The notes beneath the pieces were generated by a model, which was not told the origin of the DNA, searched no databases, and saw only the letters and a program-made list of their open reading frames with translations. Of a stretch of 64,000 nucleotides of DNA, positions 1 to 7,938 are shown in pieces; within the stretch, counting starts at the first letter, position 1; the number at the start of each line of letters is the position of its first letter. Position numbers and translations under genes: made by a program. Source of the DNA: Mesorhizobium sp. L2C084A000 (GTDB lineage: Bacteria > Pseudomonadota > Alphaproteobacteria > Rhizobiales > Rhizobiaceae). Where the stretch lies: contig NZ_AYWX01000005.1 of the NCBI RefSeq assembly GCF_000502875.1, forward strand, positions 169,164-233,163, in the 5' to 3' direction.

Positions 1-311
1 TTTCCGGCCTGCTGGCCGGCCTTGGCGGCGCCATGTCGGCGGCCCGGCTCTATGCCGCCAACGGGCTGCAGCTCGGGCAGTCCTATGAACTCGACGCCAT
101 TGCCGCTGTCATCCTCGGCGGCACCAGCTTCGTCGGTGGCGTCGGCTCGATCTGGGGTACGCTGATCGGCGGCCTGATCATCGCGGTGCTCTCCAACGGG
201 CTCATCTTGGCCGGTGTCTCCGACATCTGGCAGTACATCATCAAGGGATTGGTCATCATCGTGGCGGTCGCCCTCGACCGCTACAGGCTCCAGGCAGGAG
301 CAAGAACGTGA
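1..311 (+). CDS. Sugar ABC transporter permease, RbsC-like (C-terminal fragment)
   Basis: The last ~102 residues of an inner-membrane permease of the ribose/xylose type (BPD_transp_2); the gene starts outside the window and the reading frame is open from base 3. The stretch ELDAIAAVILGGTSFVGG followed by GSIWGTLIGG is the conserved C-terminal motif of RbsC-class permeases, and two hydrophobic helices follow. A periplasmic binding protein begins 77 bases downstream on the same strand, so this is the tail of a sugar importer operon. The sugar cannot be told from this fragment. Confidence 0.93.
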   Translation, partial: SGLLAGLGGAMSAARLYAANGLQLGQSYELDAIAAVILGGTSFVGGVGSIWGTLIGGLIIAVLSNGLILAGVSDIWQYIIKGLVIIVAVALDRYRLQAGART

Positions 312-388
312 TTGACCTTAGTCGCCGGCGTCAACGACCGGTTTCATGTAACGCACCGTGAGAGGCGCGGGGCAATCGGAGGAAAGCA

Positions 389-1327
389 ATGAAGACCATC
401 GCCAAACTGCTCTGCGGCGTCGCACTCGCGTCGCTCGCCATCGCGCCTGCTTCGGCCAAGGACCTCAATAAGGTCGGCATCTCGGTCGGCCTGCTCGGCA
501 ATCCCTTCTTCGTCGCCACCATCAAGGGCATCGAGGACGCGGCCAAGAAGATCAACCCAAAGGTCGAGGTGACCTCGGTGTCGGCCGACTATGACCTCAA
601 CAAGCAGGTCTCGCAGGTCGATTCATTCATCGCCGCCGGTGTCGACGTGATCATGCTCAATGCCGTCGACGCCAAGGCGATCGCGCCGGCGGTGAAGAAG
701 GCACAGGCTGTGGGTATCGTCGTTGCCGCCTTCGACGTTTCGGCGCCGGGCGCCGACGTGACCGTGATGACCAACAACGTCAAGGCCGGCGAAGAGGCCT
801 GCCAATACCTGGTCGACCACACCGGCGGCAAGGGCGACTACGTCATCCTCAACGGACCGGCATCGTCGTCGATTCTGGAGCGGGTGAAGGGCTGCAAGAA
901 CGTGCTGGCGCAGCATCCCGACATCAAGATCCTCTCCGACGACCAGAATGCCGAAGGCTCGCGCGACGGCGGCCTGAAGGTGTTCCAGTCGCTGCTCACC
1001 CGCTTCGACAAGATCGATGCGGTGTTTGCCATCAACGATCCGACGGCGATCGGCGCCCAGCTTGCCGCCAAGCAGCTCAACCGCTCGGAGTTCATCTTCA
1101 CCGCCGTCGACGGCGCGCCCGATATCGAGAAGGAACTCTCCTCCGGCACCTCGATGATCAAGGCCTCGGCCTCGCAGGATCCCTATGTGATGGCCGGCCA
1201 GTCGCTGACGATGGCGGCCGAACTGTTGGCCGGCAAGAAGCCGGCGGAGCCGACCGTCCTGCTCGACCCGAAGCTCATCACGGCCGAGAACCTGAAGGAC
1301 TACAAGGGCTGGACCGCAGCCCGCTAA
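389..1327 (+). CDS. Sugar ABC transporter periplasmic binding protein
   Basis: 312-residue periplasmic binding protein of the ribose/LacI-like family (Peripla_BP_4), which captures a sugar and delivers it to the permease encoded just upstream. Residues 1-23 form a Sec signal peptide ending in ASA. The mature start (VGISVGLLGNPFF) and the later IFAINDPTAIGA-like segment (VFAINDPTAIGAQLAAK) are typical of RbsB-type proteins. The start has a strong ribosome binding site, GGAGG, at 378-382. A very stable hairpin follows the stop codon, a common arrangement that raises binding-protein mRNA over the rest of an operon. The ligand is unknown; the downstream epimerase suggests a keto-sugar or similar rare sugar. 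Confidence 0.93.
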   Translation: MKTIAKLLCGVALASLAIAPASAKDLNKVGISVGLLGNPFFVATIKGIEDAAKKINPKVEVTSVSADYDLNKQVSQVDSFIAAGVDVIMLNAVDAKAIAPAVKKAQAVGIVVAAFDVSAPGADVTVMTNNVKAGEEACQYLVDHTGGKGDYVILNGPASSSILERVKGCKNVLAQHPDIKILSDDQNAEGSRDGGLKVFQSLLTRFDKIDAVFAINDPTAIGAQLAAKQLNRSEFIFTAVDGAPDIEKELSSGTSMIKASASQDPYVMAGQSLTMAAELLAGKKPAEPTVLLDPKLITAENLKDYKGWTAAR

Positions 1328-1341
1328 ATCCTCCCAAGGCC

Positions 1342-1369
1342 GGTGCGGCCGGGGTGACCCGGCCGCACC
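1342..1369 (+). other. Intercistronic hairpin after the binding-protein gene
   Basis: Perfect 11-base inverted repeat (GGTGCGGCCGG / CCGGCCGCACC) with a 6-base loop, lying between the binding-protein stop and the epimerase start. No T-run follows, so it is better read as an mRNA-stabilising or processing hairpin than as an intrinsic terminator. Confidence 0.7.
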
Positions 1370-1389
1370 TCTTGTCAGCACCGGAGACG

Positions 1390-2286
1390 ATGATGTCGCG
1401 TATTGGAATCCATTCTTTCGTCTGGTCGGCGAGCTCGGCTCAGGCAGATCTCGAGCGCACGCTGACCAACACCAGGGAGGCCGGCTTCGACCTCATCGAA
1501 TTCTCCTATCTCGACCCCGCCAATGTCGACATCGGCGGGCTTGCCAGGCGCATCGCCGATCTTGGCCTCGGCGTGGCGATCAGCATCGGATTGCCTGTTG
1601 ATGGCGACATTTCGAGCGCCGACAAGGCGATTGCCGCGCGCGGCGTCGAAATCCTCAACGACACCATCGCGCTGACGCGCGATCTCGGCGGCCGGAAGGT
1701 CGCCGGCATTCTCTCCACCAGCCACGGATTGCAGGTCGAGGCGCCGACGCGCGATCAATGGCAGCGCAGTGCCGGCACGCTGGCCAAGGTTGCCGAGACA
1801 GCCAAGGCGGCCGGCGTCACGCTCAACCTCGAGATCGTCAACCGCTTCGAAAGCAATCTGCTCAACACCGCCGCGCAAGGGCTGGCCTTCATCGAGGACA
1901 CCGGCTCGGACAACATCTTCCTGCATCTCGACACCTTCCACATGAACATCGAGGAGGCCGATGTCGGGCTGGCCATCCGTCATGCCGCCGATAAGATCGG
2001 CTATGTCCATATCGGCGAGAGCCATCGCGGTTTCCTCGGCACCGGCAATATCGATTTCGCCGCGATCTTCGATGCGCTGACGGCCATCGGCTACAGCGAC
2101 GACCTCAGCTTCGAATCCTTCTCTTCGGAAATCGTCGATGAGAACCTGTCGAAGAAGACCGCGATCTGGCGCAATCTCTGGACGGACAACATGGCGCTGG
2201 CCAAGCACGCGCGTGCTTTCATCGGTCTGGGAATGGAGACGGCAAGGCGCAAGGCGGAACTCGTCTCGGCGCGGCACAAACCCTGA
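1390..2286 (+). CDS. Sugar epimerase/isomerase, TIM-barrel (D-tagatose 3-epimerase family)
   Basis: About 298 residues, AP-endonuclease-2-type TIM barrel. Recognisable pieces are NLEIVNRFE (metal-ligand Glu), LHLDTFHMNIEE (metal-ligand Asp/His), HIGESHRG followed by GTGNIDF, and a late ESFSSEI segment with the second catalytic Glu; together they match the D-tagatose/D-psicose (allulose) 3-epimerase group, which epimerises keto-sugars at C3 using a divalent metal. Two adjacent ATGs at 1390 and 1393 are preceded by GGAG at 1383-1386; an ATG at 1354 lies inside the hairpin and has no ribosome binding site. Its position behind a sugar importer suggests it acts on the imported sugar. The exact substrate is not decided by sequence. 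Confidence 0.87.
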   Translation: MMSRIGIHSFVWSASSAQADLERTLTNTREAGFDLIEFSYLDPANVDIGGLARRIADLGLGVAISIGLPVDGDISSADKAIAARGVEILNDTIALTRDLGGRKVAGILSTSHGLQVEAPTRDQWQRSAGTLAKVAETAKAAGVTLNLEIVNRFESNLLNTAAQGLAFIEDTGSDNIFLHLDTFHMNIEEADVGLAIRHAADKIGYVHIGESHRGFLGTGNIDFAAIFDALTAIGYSDDLSFESFSSEIVDENLSKKTAIWRNLWTDNMALAKHARAFIGLGMETARRKAELVSARHKP

Positions 2287-2420
2287 CCCGCCCGTCGAGA
2301 GCCGAAGGACGCCGCGTGCGCCGCAGGGCTGGGTTTCGAACTCAGATTAACAAAAGGCCTCGTGGTAGCCGTTTTGGCAGCTTTTGTGCCGCCGGTTTTT
2401 TCCGAGATAGGAATTTTTTC

Positions 2421-2504
2421 TTGACCCGGTGACCTCAGCTATGGTACATATTTGCCTATGGTGCTGATTTGCGCCAGTGACCCGCCGCACAGGCGGGTTT
2501 TTTG
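2421..2504 (+). ncRNA. Candidate short non-coding RNA or attenuated leader
   Basis: A TTGACC box (2421-2426; rhizobial housekeeping promoters favour CTTGAC, and the base before is C) is followed about 18 bases later by a weak AT-rich -10 region (TACATA, 2445-2450), then about 50 bases on by a strong terminator. The predicted transcript would be only ~50 nt and contains no open reading frame. It could be a free-standing small RNA or the terminated leader of the cupin gene. No known RNA family was recognised. Confidence 0.35.
2480..2504 (+). terminator. Intrinsic terminator
   Basis: Seven-base stem ACCCGCC (2480-2486) / GGCGGGT (2492-2498), five-base loop, then a run of six T (2498-2503). It lies 122 bases before the cupin start and 194 bases after the epimerase stop, so it ends either the sugar operon or a short RNA. 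Confidence 0.8.
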
Positions 2505-2626
2505 TTCGATGCACCGTCAGCCAAGGTGCCGGCCGTATGGCGCCGGCATTGCCCGCGGCAGGTGCATCGGTTATCTGACCGGCTAGGCAAACAACGCCAC
2601 GCAATCCACCAAACGGAGCCCAGCAC

Positions 2627-2980
2627 ATGACACGCGAGACAATCCTCAAATTCGGCACCGTCGAACACGCGGACGCCGGCGATCTGGCTGGCTGGATCGT
2701 CGTCGGGGGCAAGCCGACCATGCAAACCGCCGTCCAGCACACGACCGAGGACGGCAAGGTGTTGTCGGGCACCTGGCGCGCGACGCCCGGCACCTATCAC
2801 GCGACCTATACCCACTACGAGTTCGTGCACATGATCGCCGGCCGCATCATCATCACGCCGGACGGCGGCACGCCGGTCGAGGTCGGCCCCGGCGATGCCT
2901 TCGTGGTGGAAGCCGATTTCAAGGGAACCTGGAAGATCATCGAGCCGGTGACGAAGCATTTTGTCGTCAGGGTTGGCTGA
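2627..2980 (+). CDS. Cupin domain protein (Cupin_3/DUF861-like)
   Basis: 117-residue single-domain small beta-barrel. The segment HYEFVHMIAGRIIITPDGG, then VGPGDAFVVEADFKGTWKI, matches the two cupin motifs of the Cupin_3 (EutQ-like, DUF861) group; the metal-binding histidines are largely replaced, as is common there. The family includes ureidoglycolate-hydrolase-like and uncharacterised sugar- or amine-binding proteins, so no reaction is assigned. The ATG at 2627 is the first in frame and lies behind GGAG at 2615-2618. It stands alone between a terminator and a convergent cytochrome gene. Confidence 0.85.
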   Translation: MTRETILKFGTVEHADAGDLAGWIVVGGKPTMQTAVQHTTEDGKVLSGTWRATPGTYHATYTHYEFVHMIAGRIIITPDGGTPVEVGPGDAFVVEADFKGTWKIIEPVTKHFVVRVG

Positions 2981-3194
2981 GGCGGATCGGCGACCCCGCG
3001 TGCGGAAAAACGGTGCGGTTGCTGTCACGGCAGGACCGTATCACTGCCGCATCCCGGAGCCGGCGCGGCACGCCTGAACCTTGGCGTGTTCGTTGCTCTT
3101 GTCGCGTAGGCCAGGCCGCGCGCTATGCGGTTATCGTGGCGGGAGGTTTGTGGCGATGGCATGAGCAGCCGTCCTCATCCGCAAGCGGCATTTT

Positions 3195-3755
3195 CTATTC
3201 CCGCGATGCGGTGTTCGACCGGCTGAAGAACATGCTTCGCATGACGCCATCGCGCAGCAGCACGAAATGCACCAGGGCAGCCAGGATGTGAACACCGGCA
3301 AGTCCAAGCAATACCCAGACCAGCTTTGCATGGATGAGTGCGAATCCCCTTGCCGAAAGCGCGCTGACGGACGGCGCCAACGGCACAGGCAAGTTTCCGA
3401 AAAGCCGCGCGGGAGGCATGAAAGGCATTGGCCGGTAGCCCAGCCATCCCGTTATCAGGACGGCGAGAATCGCAACGTAGAGAAACATATGGAAGAAAGC
3501 CGTCGCAAAGCGCATGGGCCGTGAGGCTTGCCTGACAGGGGCGCGGGTAAAGATGCGCCAGCAAAGTCTGAGGACGATGATGGCAAGGATCGTCACGCCG
3601 ATCGACATGTGAAGCGGAAGCCAGTTCATCGTCGCCATACCCGGCCCGTTCATCGGCCCAAAGGCAATGGCGATTTGCGCCGCGAGCGCGATCACGGTCA
3701 GCCAATGCAACAGACGAATGCCGAAATGCCAGCGCAGGCGAGGGTTCTCCTTCAC
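3195..3755 (-). CDS. Cytochrome b561 family membrane protein
   Basis: 186 residues, four predicted transmembrane helices, matching the bacterial cytochrome b561 (YodB/CybB) family of di-haem quinone-linked electron carriers in the inner membrane. Histidines suited to haem ligation lie in helix 1 (IRLLHWLTV), helix 2 (LPLHMSIG), and in helix 4 (LAGVHILAALVHF). The only early start in frame is GTG at 3755; no better ATG precedes the first helix, though its Shine-Dalgarno is weak. It has no obvious operon partner. Family members oxidise ubiquinol and can pass electrons to superoxide; the physiological acceptor here is unknown. Confidence 0.88.
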   Translation of the reverse strand: MKENPRLRWHFGIRLLHWLTVIALAAQIAIAFGPMNGPGMATMNWLPLHMSIGVTILAIIVLRLCWRIFTRAPVRQASRPMRFATAFFHMFLYVAILAVLITGWLGYRPMPFMPPARLFGNLPVPLAPSVSALSARGFALIHAKLVWVLLGLAGVHILAALVHFVLLRDGVMRSMFFSRSNTASRE

Positions 3756-3867
3756 ATCCGAAGCTCGACTGTTGTCAAGTGCAAGAAGGAGGGCGTGATG
3801 GTTTCATCCGCTCCAGCGGGCCAGTTTCGCGAAGAAGTATGGCGGCTCACCAAGTCTTTGAAAAGCG

Positions 3868-3944
3868 TGGTGATCCCGACAGGAATCGAACCTGTGACCT
3901 ACAGATTAGGAATCTGCCGCTCTATCCTACTGAGCTACGGGACC
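3868..3944 (-). tRNA. tRNA-Arg (anticodon CCT)
   Basis: A 77-base cloverleaf read on the minus strand from 3944 to 3868. The acceptor stem GGTCCCG pairs with CGGGATC, the D arm is GCTC/GAGC, the anticodon stem GCAGA/TCTGT encloses the loop TTCCTAA (anticodon CCT, reading AGG), the T arm is ACAGG/CCTGT with loop TTCGATT, and CCA is encoded at 3870-3868. tRNA-Arg(CCT) genes are frequent integration sites, but no duplicated 3' end or integrase is seen in the window. Confidence 0.97.
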
Positions 3945-4027
3945 ATGCGGCCAGACACATAGCCGCTTCGGATCGTTTCGCCAAGAGGCCGGCCGAAGGC
4001 AATTCGGCCGGCTTTGCGCTGCCGCCG

Positions 4028-5191
4028 TCAGGCGGCCAGCGCGGTTTCCGCCAGTTTCACCCAGTAGCTCATGCCGTGCGGGATGACCTCGTCATTGAAG
4101 TCGTAGGCCGGGTTGTGGAGACCGGCGGTGTCGCCATTGCCGATGAAGATGAAGGCGCCGGGGCGGGCTTCGAGCATGTAGGAGAAATCCTCGCCGCCCA
4201 TCACGGGCTGGATGCCGCGGTGGACATGGGCGTCGCCGGCGACACTCATCGCGACATCACCGGCAAACACCGTCTCTTCCGCGTGGTTGAAGGTCACGGG
4301 GTAATTTGCCTGGTAGTCGACCTCGATCTTTGCCCCGAACGCGGTCGCCAGCCCGTCGCAGATGCTGCGGATGCGCTCTTCGGACTTCTTGGCGATCTCC
4401 TTGCGCAAGGTGCGCACGGTGCCGGCGATTTCGGCGGTTTCCGGGATGATGTTGTAGGCGTCGCCGGCGTGGAACTTGGTCACCGACACCACCACGGCCT
4501 CGACGGGGTCGGTGCTGCGCGAGGCGATCGTCTGCAAGGCGCCGACCAGCTGGCTGGTGATGACGATCGGGTCGATCGTGCCGTGCGGCATCGCCGCGTG
4601 GCCGCCCTTGCCGTGCACGGTGATGGTGAACTCGGCGGTCGCCGCCATGATCGGGCCCGGGCGAATGGCGAACTGCCCGACAGGCAGACCCGGCATGTTG
4701 TGCATGCCGAACACCCTGGAGATGTCGAAACGCTCCATCATGCCGTCCTTGACCATCTCGTTGCCGCCGCCGCCGCCCTCTTCGGCCGGCTGGAAGATCA
4801 CCGCCACGGAACCGGTGAAGTTGCGCGTCTCGGCGAGGTATTTGGCCGCGCCCAGCAGCATCGCCGTGTGGCCGTCATGGCCGCAGGCGTGCATCTTGCC
4901 GGGGATGGTCGAGGCGTAGGGCTTGCCTGATATCTCGTTGAGCGGCAGCGCGTCCATGTCGGCGCGCAGGCCGATTGTGGGGCCTTCGCCCTGGCGGCCG
5001 CGGATGATGCCGACCACGCCGGTCTTGCCGAGGCCGGTGACCACATCGTCGCAACCGAAGGCCTTCAGCTTCTCGGTGACGAAGGCGGCGGTCTTGAAGA
5101 CGTCGAAGTTCAGTTCTGGCGTCTGGTGCAGATGCTGGCGCCAGCCGGCAACTTCGTCCTGCATTTCGGCGGCACGGTTCAGGATTGGCAT
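4028..5191 (-). CDS. M20 family amidohydrolase (hippurate-hydrolase-like)
   Basis: 387-residue zinc-type aminoacylase/amidohydrolase (HipO/AmhX subfamily of M20), which cleaves N-acyl amino acids or related amides in the cytosol. Visible landmarks: LHQTPEL near residue 22, GLRADMDALP, MHACGHDGHTA (metal ligands), PAEEGGGGG (catalytic Glu pair), and MGGEDFSYM near the C terminus (last metal ligand). Length matches the family (380-390). The ATG at 5191 gives MPILNRAAEMQDEV, a normal N terminus; a longer frame to 5302 lacks ribosome-binding support. It is transcribed away from the carboxypeptidase gene. The substrate is not determinable. Confidence 0.92.
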   Translation of the reverse strand: MPILNRAAEMQDEVAGWRQHLHQTPELNFDVFKTAAFVTEKLKAFGCDDVVTGLGKTGVVGIIRGRQGEGPTIGLRADMDALPLNEISGKPYASTIPGKMHACGHDGHTAMLLGAAKYLAETRNFTGSVAVIFQPAEEGGGGGNEMVKDGMMERFDISRVFGMHNMPGLPVGQFAIRPGPIMAATAEFTITVHGKGGHAAMPHGTIDPIVITSQLVGALQTIASRSTDPVEAVVVSVTKFHAGDAYNIIPETAEIAGTVRTLRKEIAKKSEERIRSICDGLATAFGAKIEVDYQANYPVTFNHAEETVFAGDVAMSVAGDAHVHRGIQPVMGGEDFSYMLEARPGAFIFIGNGDTAGLHNPAYDFNDEVIPHGMSYWVKLAETALAA

Positions 5192-5403
5192 GATGGTTCC
5201 ATCTCGCTGTTGGGACGGCGGGTGTTGGCCGCTGCCTTGCAATTGTGATCGCCAGGCACTTTGCCATCTTGGCGTCACATAGAGTAAATAGCACCGCAAC
5301 AATGGGTCCGGTTTTTGAGGGTCGGACCATATGCTGGCGATCGCGTAACGAAATCTTACGGAGCCAGGGGCGACTACGGCAAGAGGCGATTTCGGATTTG
5401 ATC

Positions 5404-6567
5404 ATGCGGTACAGGCATTTCCTCAAACTATTCTCGGCTGGCACAATCGCGCTGTCGGTCCTGGCCGGGCCGGCGCTGGCCAATCCGGTGGTCGTGTTCG
5501 ATCTCGGCAGCGGCAAGATCCTGCAGCATCAGGACGCGTTCAAGCGCTGGTATCCGGCGTCGCTGAGCAAGCTGATGACCGCTTATGTCACCTTTCGGGC
5601 GATCGCCGCCGGCGAGGTTCAGCTTGATTCGCCGATCAAGGTGACCAAGCACTCCGCCGGGGAGCCGCCAAGCAAGATGGGCTTCAAGCCGGGCTCGGTG
5701 ATGCGGCTCGACAACGCACTGAAGATGATGCTGGTCAAATCGGCCAACGACATCGCCATGGCGGTGGGCGAAAATGTCGGCGGTTCGCAGGCGGCCTTTG
5801 CCGAACGGATGAATGCGGAGGCCGCCCGGCTCGGCATGAACGGCACGCATTTCGTCAATCCGAATGGGCTTTTTTCGCCTGACCAGTACACGACGGCGCG
5901 CGACCTCGCCGTGCTGGTGATGGCGATCCGCCGCGAATTTCCGCAATATGTGCCGTGGTTCTCGATCGAAGGCCTTGCCGTCGGCAAGAAGGCTATTCCC
6001 AACTACAATCTCTTGATTGGCCGTTATCCCGGCGCCGATGGCATGAAGACAGGCTTTGTTTGCCCCTCCGGCTTCAACATGATCGGTTCGGCGACCCGCA
6101 ACGGGCGCACGCTGGTGGCGGTCGTGCTTGGCGAGAAATCGGCCGTCACACGTGCCGAGACCGCGGCAAAACTGCTCGATCAAGGTTTTGACGCGCCTGC
6201 CGCCGGCTCGGCCACCGTCACCACGCTGGCGCCCTATGGCGACACCGTCTCGCCCAACGACATGCAGGACGAGGTCTGCAAGAAGAAGACGCCGCAGGAG
6301 CAGTCCGAGGCACCGCCGGTCGTCGCCAAGAACGTGCCGAAATCGCCCTATCAGGAAAAGCTCGACCATGTGCCGACACTGGTTGCCGTCGGCCTTGGCG
6401 GCGCCACCGGTCCGGCGCCGAAGGCTATCCTCGATCAGGGCGGCCAGGAATATGCTGACGTGCCGATCCCGAGCTGGCGGCCCGACAGGCCGGCACCGGC
6501 CGGCACCGGCCCGAAGATTGCCGGCTCCGCCGCACAGGGCGACCAGCCGGCCAAGGTTGCGAACTAG
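5404..6567 (+). CDS. D-alanyl-D-alanine carboxypeptidase (DacA/PBP5-type)
   Basis: 387 residues. This low-molecular-weight penicillin-binding protein (peptidase S11) trims the terminal D-alanine from peptidoglycan stem peptides in the periplasm. Signal peptide 1-27 (cut after ALA). The three active-site motifs are present: SLSK at 53-56, SAN at 113-115 and KTG at 215-217. The C-terminal third is Pro/Ala-rich and lacks an obvious PBP5 membrane anchor. The start at 5404 is chosen because it begins the signal peptide; the frame is open further upstream without a signal. The stop lies three bases before the CobW-type gene, so the two probably share a transcript. Confidence 0.94.
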   Translation: MRYRHFLKLFSAGTIALSVLAGPALANPVVVFDLGSGKILQHQDAFKRWYPASLSKLMTAYVTFRAIAAGEVQLDSPIKVTKHSAGEPPSKMGFKPGSVMRLDNALKMMLVKSANDIAMAVGENVGGSQAAFAERMNAEAARLGMNGTHFVNPNGLFSPDQYTTARDLAVLVMAIRREFPQYVPWFSIEGLAVGKKAIPNYNLLIGRYPGADGMKTGFVCPSGFNMIGSATRNGRTLVAVVLGEKSAVTRAETAAKLLDQGFDAPAAGSATVTTLAPYGDTVSPNDMQDEVCKKKTPQEQSEAPPVVAKNVPKSPYQEKLDHVPTLVAVGLGGATGPAPKAILDQGGQEYADVPIPSWRPDRPAPAGTGPKIAGSAAQGDQPAKVAN

Positions 6568-6570
6568 CCA

Positions 6571-7680
6571 ATGGCGAGCGGCTTCCCGATCCCCGTCTCG
6601 GTGCTGACCGGTTTCCTCGGCGCCGGCAAGACGACGCTGCTCAACCGGCTGCTCAAGGATCCGGCGCTGGCTGACACGGCGGTGATCATCAACGAGTTCG
6701 GCGAGGTGGCAATCGACCATTTGCTGGTCGAGCGGTCTTCCGACGGCATCATCCAGCTGTCGGACGGCTGCCTGTGCTGCACGGTGCGCGGCGAACTGGT
6801 CGATACGCTGGCCGATCTGGTCGACCGGCTGCAGACCGGCCGCATCGCCCGTCTGGCCCGCGTCATCGTCGAAACCACCGGCCTTGCCGACCCGGCGCCG
6901 GTGCTGCAGTCGATCATGGCGCATCCGGCGCTGATCCAGGCCTTCCGGCTCGACGGCGTCATCACTCTGGTCGATGCCGTCAACGGCAACGCCACGCTCG
7001 ACGCCCATGTCGAGGCGGTGAAGCAGGCTGCCGTCGCCGATCGCATCGTGCTCAGCAAAGCCGATCTGGTCGCCGATCCCAATGAGTTGGAAATGCTTCG
7101 GGCGCGCCTGCGGCAGATCAATCCGGGCGCCGAACTGCTCGATGCCGGCGACACGGAGACAGGCGTGGCGGCGCTGTTCGACTGCGGCCTCTACAACCCT
7201 GCAACCAAATCCGCCGATGTGCGGCGCTGGCTTGGCGAGGAAGCCGCGCACGATCATCATCATCATGATGGCCAGGATCACGAGCATGGCCATGACCACG
7301 ACCATCGTCACGATCAGCGCGTGCGCTCCTATTCGCTGGTGCATGACGGCCCGGTGCCGTTTTCGGCGATCGAGATGTTCCTCGACCTGCTGCGCTCGAC
7401 GCATGGCGAGCGCCTGCTGCGCATGAAGGGCGTCATCGAGCTCAGGGAAGACCCGTCGCGGCCGCTGGTGATCCATGGCGTGCAGAAGATCCTGCATCCG
7501 CCGGTGCAATTGCCGTCCTGGCCCGATGGCCAGCGCGGCACGCGGCTGGTGCTGATCACGCTCGATATGCCCGAAGATTATATCCGCAGGCTGTTCGCCG
7601 CCTTCACCAACCGGCCGTCGATCGACACGCCCGACCGCGCCGCGCTGGAAAACAACCCGCTGGCGATTGCCGGGCGTTGA
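6571..7680 (+). CDS. CobW/COG0523 family GTP-binding metallochaperone
   Basis: 369 residues. G3E-family GTPase with a P-loop at 14-22 (GFLGAGKTT), the metal-binding CXCC motif (CLCC, 67-70), a switch region ending VVETTGLADP, and the NKxD-equivalent SKAD. Around residues 225-250 there is a histidine/aspartate-rich loop with more than ten His, expected to bind zinc or cobalt. Its C-terminal CobW_C domain contains KGVIEL. COG0523 proteins deliver metal to client enzymes or act in zinc starvation; this one is not next to the cobalamin genes and instead follows a carboxypeptidase gene by three bases. A zinc chaperone role is the more likely guess. No Zur-type operator was recognised. Confidence 0.92.
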   Translation: MASGFPIPVSVLTGFLGAGKTTLLNRLLKDPALADTAVIINEFGEVAIDHLLVERSSDGIIQLSDGCLCCTVRGELVDTLADLVDRLQTGRIARLARVIVETTGLADPAPVLQSIMAHPALIQAFRLDGVITLVDAVNGNATLDAHVEAVKQAAVADRIVLSKADLVADPNELEMLRARLRQINPGAELLDAGDTETGVAALFDCGLYNPATKSADVRRWLGEEAAHDHHHHDGQDHEHGHDHDHRHDQRVRSYSLVHDGPVPFSAIEMFLDLLRSTHGERLLRMKGVIELREDPSRPLVIHGVQKILHPPVQLPSWPDGQRGTRLVLITLDMPEDYIRRLFAAFTNRPSIDTPDRAALENNPLAIAGR

Positions 7681-7683
7681 ACT

Positions 7684-7938
7684 CTACGATTGCTGTTCGC
7701 CGCGCTCGATCAGAAAGCGATGGCCGCCGGAGACCGCCGCCGTTTCAATCAACTGGTGGCCACTCTCGGAGCAGAATGCCGGAATATCTATGACGGCGAG
7801 CGGGTCGGTGGTTTCGAGCCACAGCCGGCTGCCCGGTTGCATCCCGGCCAAGCGCTTCTTGGCCTTGAGCACGGGCAAGGGGCAGTTCAGCCCCTTGAGG
7901 TCATAAATAGCGGCGCGATCATCCACGGGCGAAATCAA
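7684..7938 (-). CDS. TusA-like sulfur carrier protein
   Basis: 84 residues, SirA/TusA fold. The N-terminal NCPLPVLKAKKRL carries the CPxP signature whose cysteine accepts persulfide sulfur for relay to tRNA thiolation or other sulfur pathways. The start is unusual: TTG at 7938 overlaps the TGA of the upstream L,D-transpeptidase (TTGA), suggesting translational coupling; a GTG at 7926 giving MDDRAAIYDLKG is the alternative. No other Tus genes are nearby, so the acceptor is unknown. Confidence 0.87.
   Translation of the reverse strand: MISPVDDRAAIYDLKGLNCPLPVLKAKKRLAGMQPGSRLWLETTDPLAVIDIPAFCSESGHQLIETAAVSGGHRFLIERGEQQS

Larger units (their letters stand above)
2287..2626. other. 340-base intergenic region with a promoter-terminator unit
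   Basis: No credible protein gene. It contains T-rich tracts near 2396-2420, a sigma70-like -35 element (TTGACC, 2421-2426), and an intrinsic terminator at 2480-2504, together forming a possible short RNA gene. The remainder (2505-2626) is the leader of the cupin gene. Confidence 0.6.

Noticed and set aside
2450..2504. SAM-II-like riboswitch before the cupin gene
   Set aside because: A GATTTG string is present, but the rest of the SAM-II consensus (GCUUGCAGCCAC, GUUAAACA, GCUAAA) is missing, unlike the real element before metX.
3868..3944. Attachment site of an integrated element at tRNA-Arg
   Set aside because: No copy of the tRNA 3' end was noticed elsewhere in the window and no integrase lies nearby.
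5428..7509. 693-codon open frame on the minus strand
   Set aside because: It lies antisense to the D-Ala-D-Ala carboxypeptidase and CobW genes, whose motifs are intact. The antisense product is rich in Arg, His and Asp with no recognisable domain, as expected from high-G+C antisense frames.
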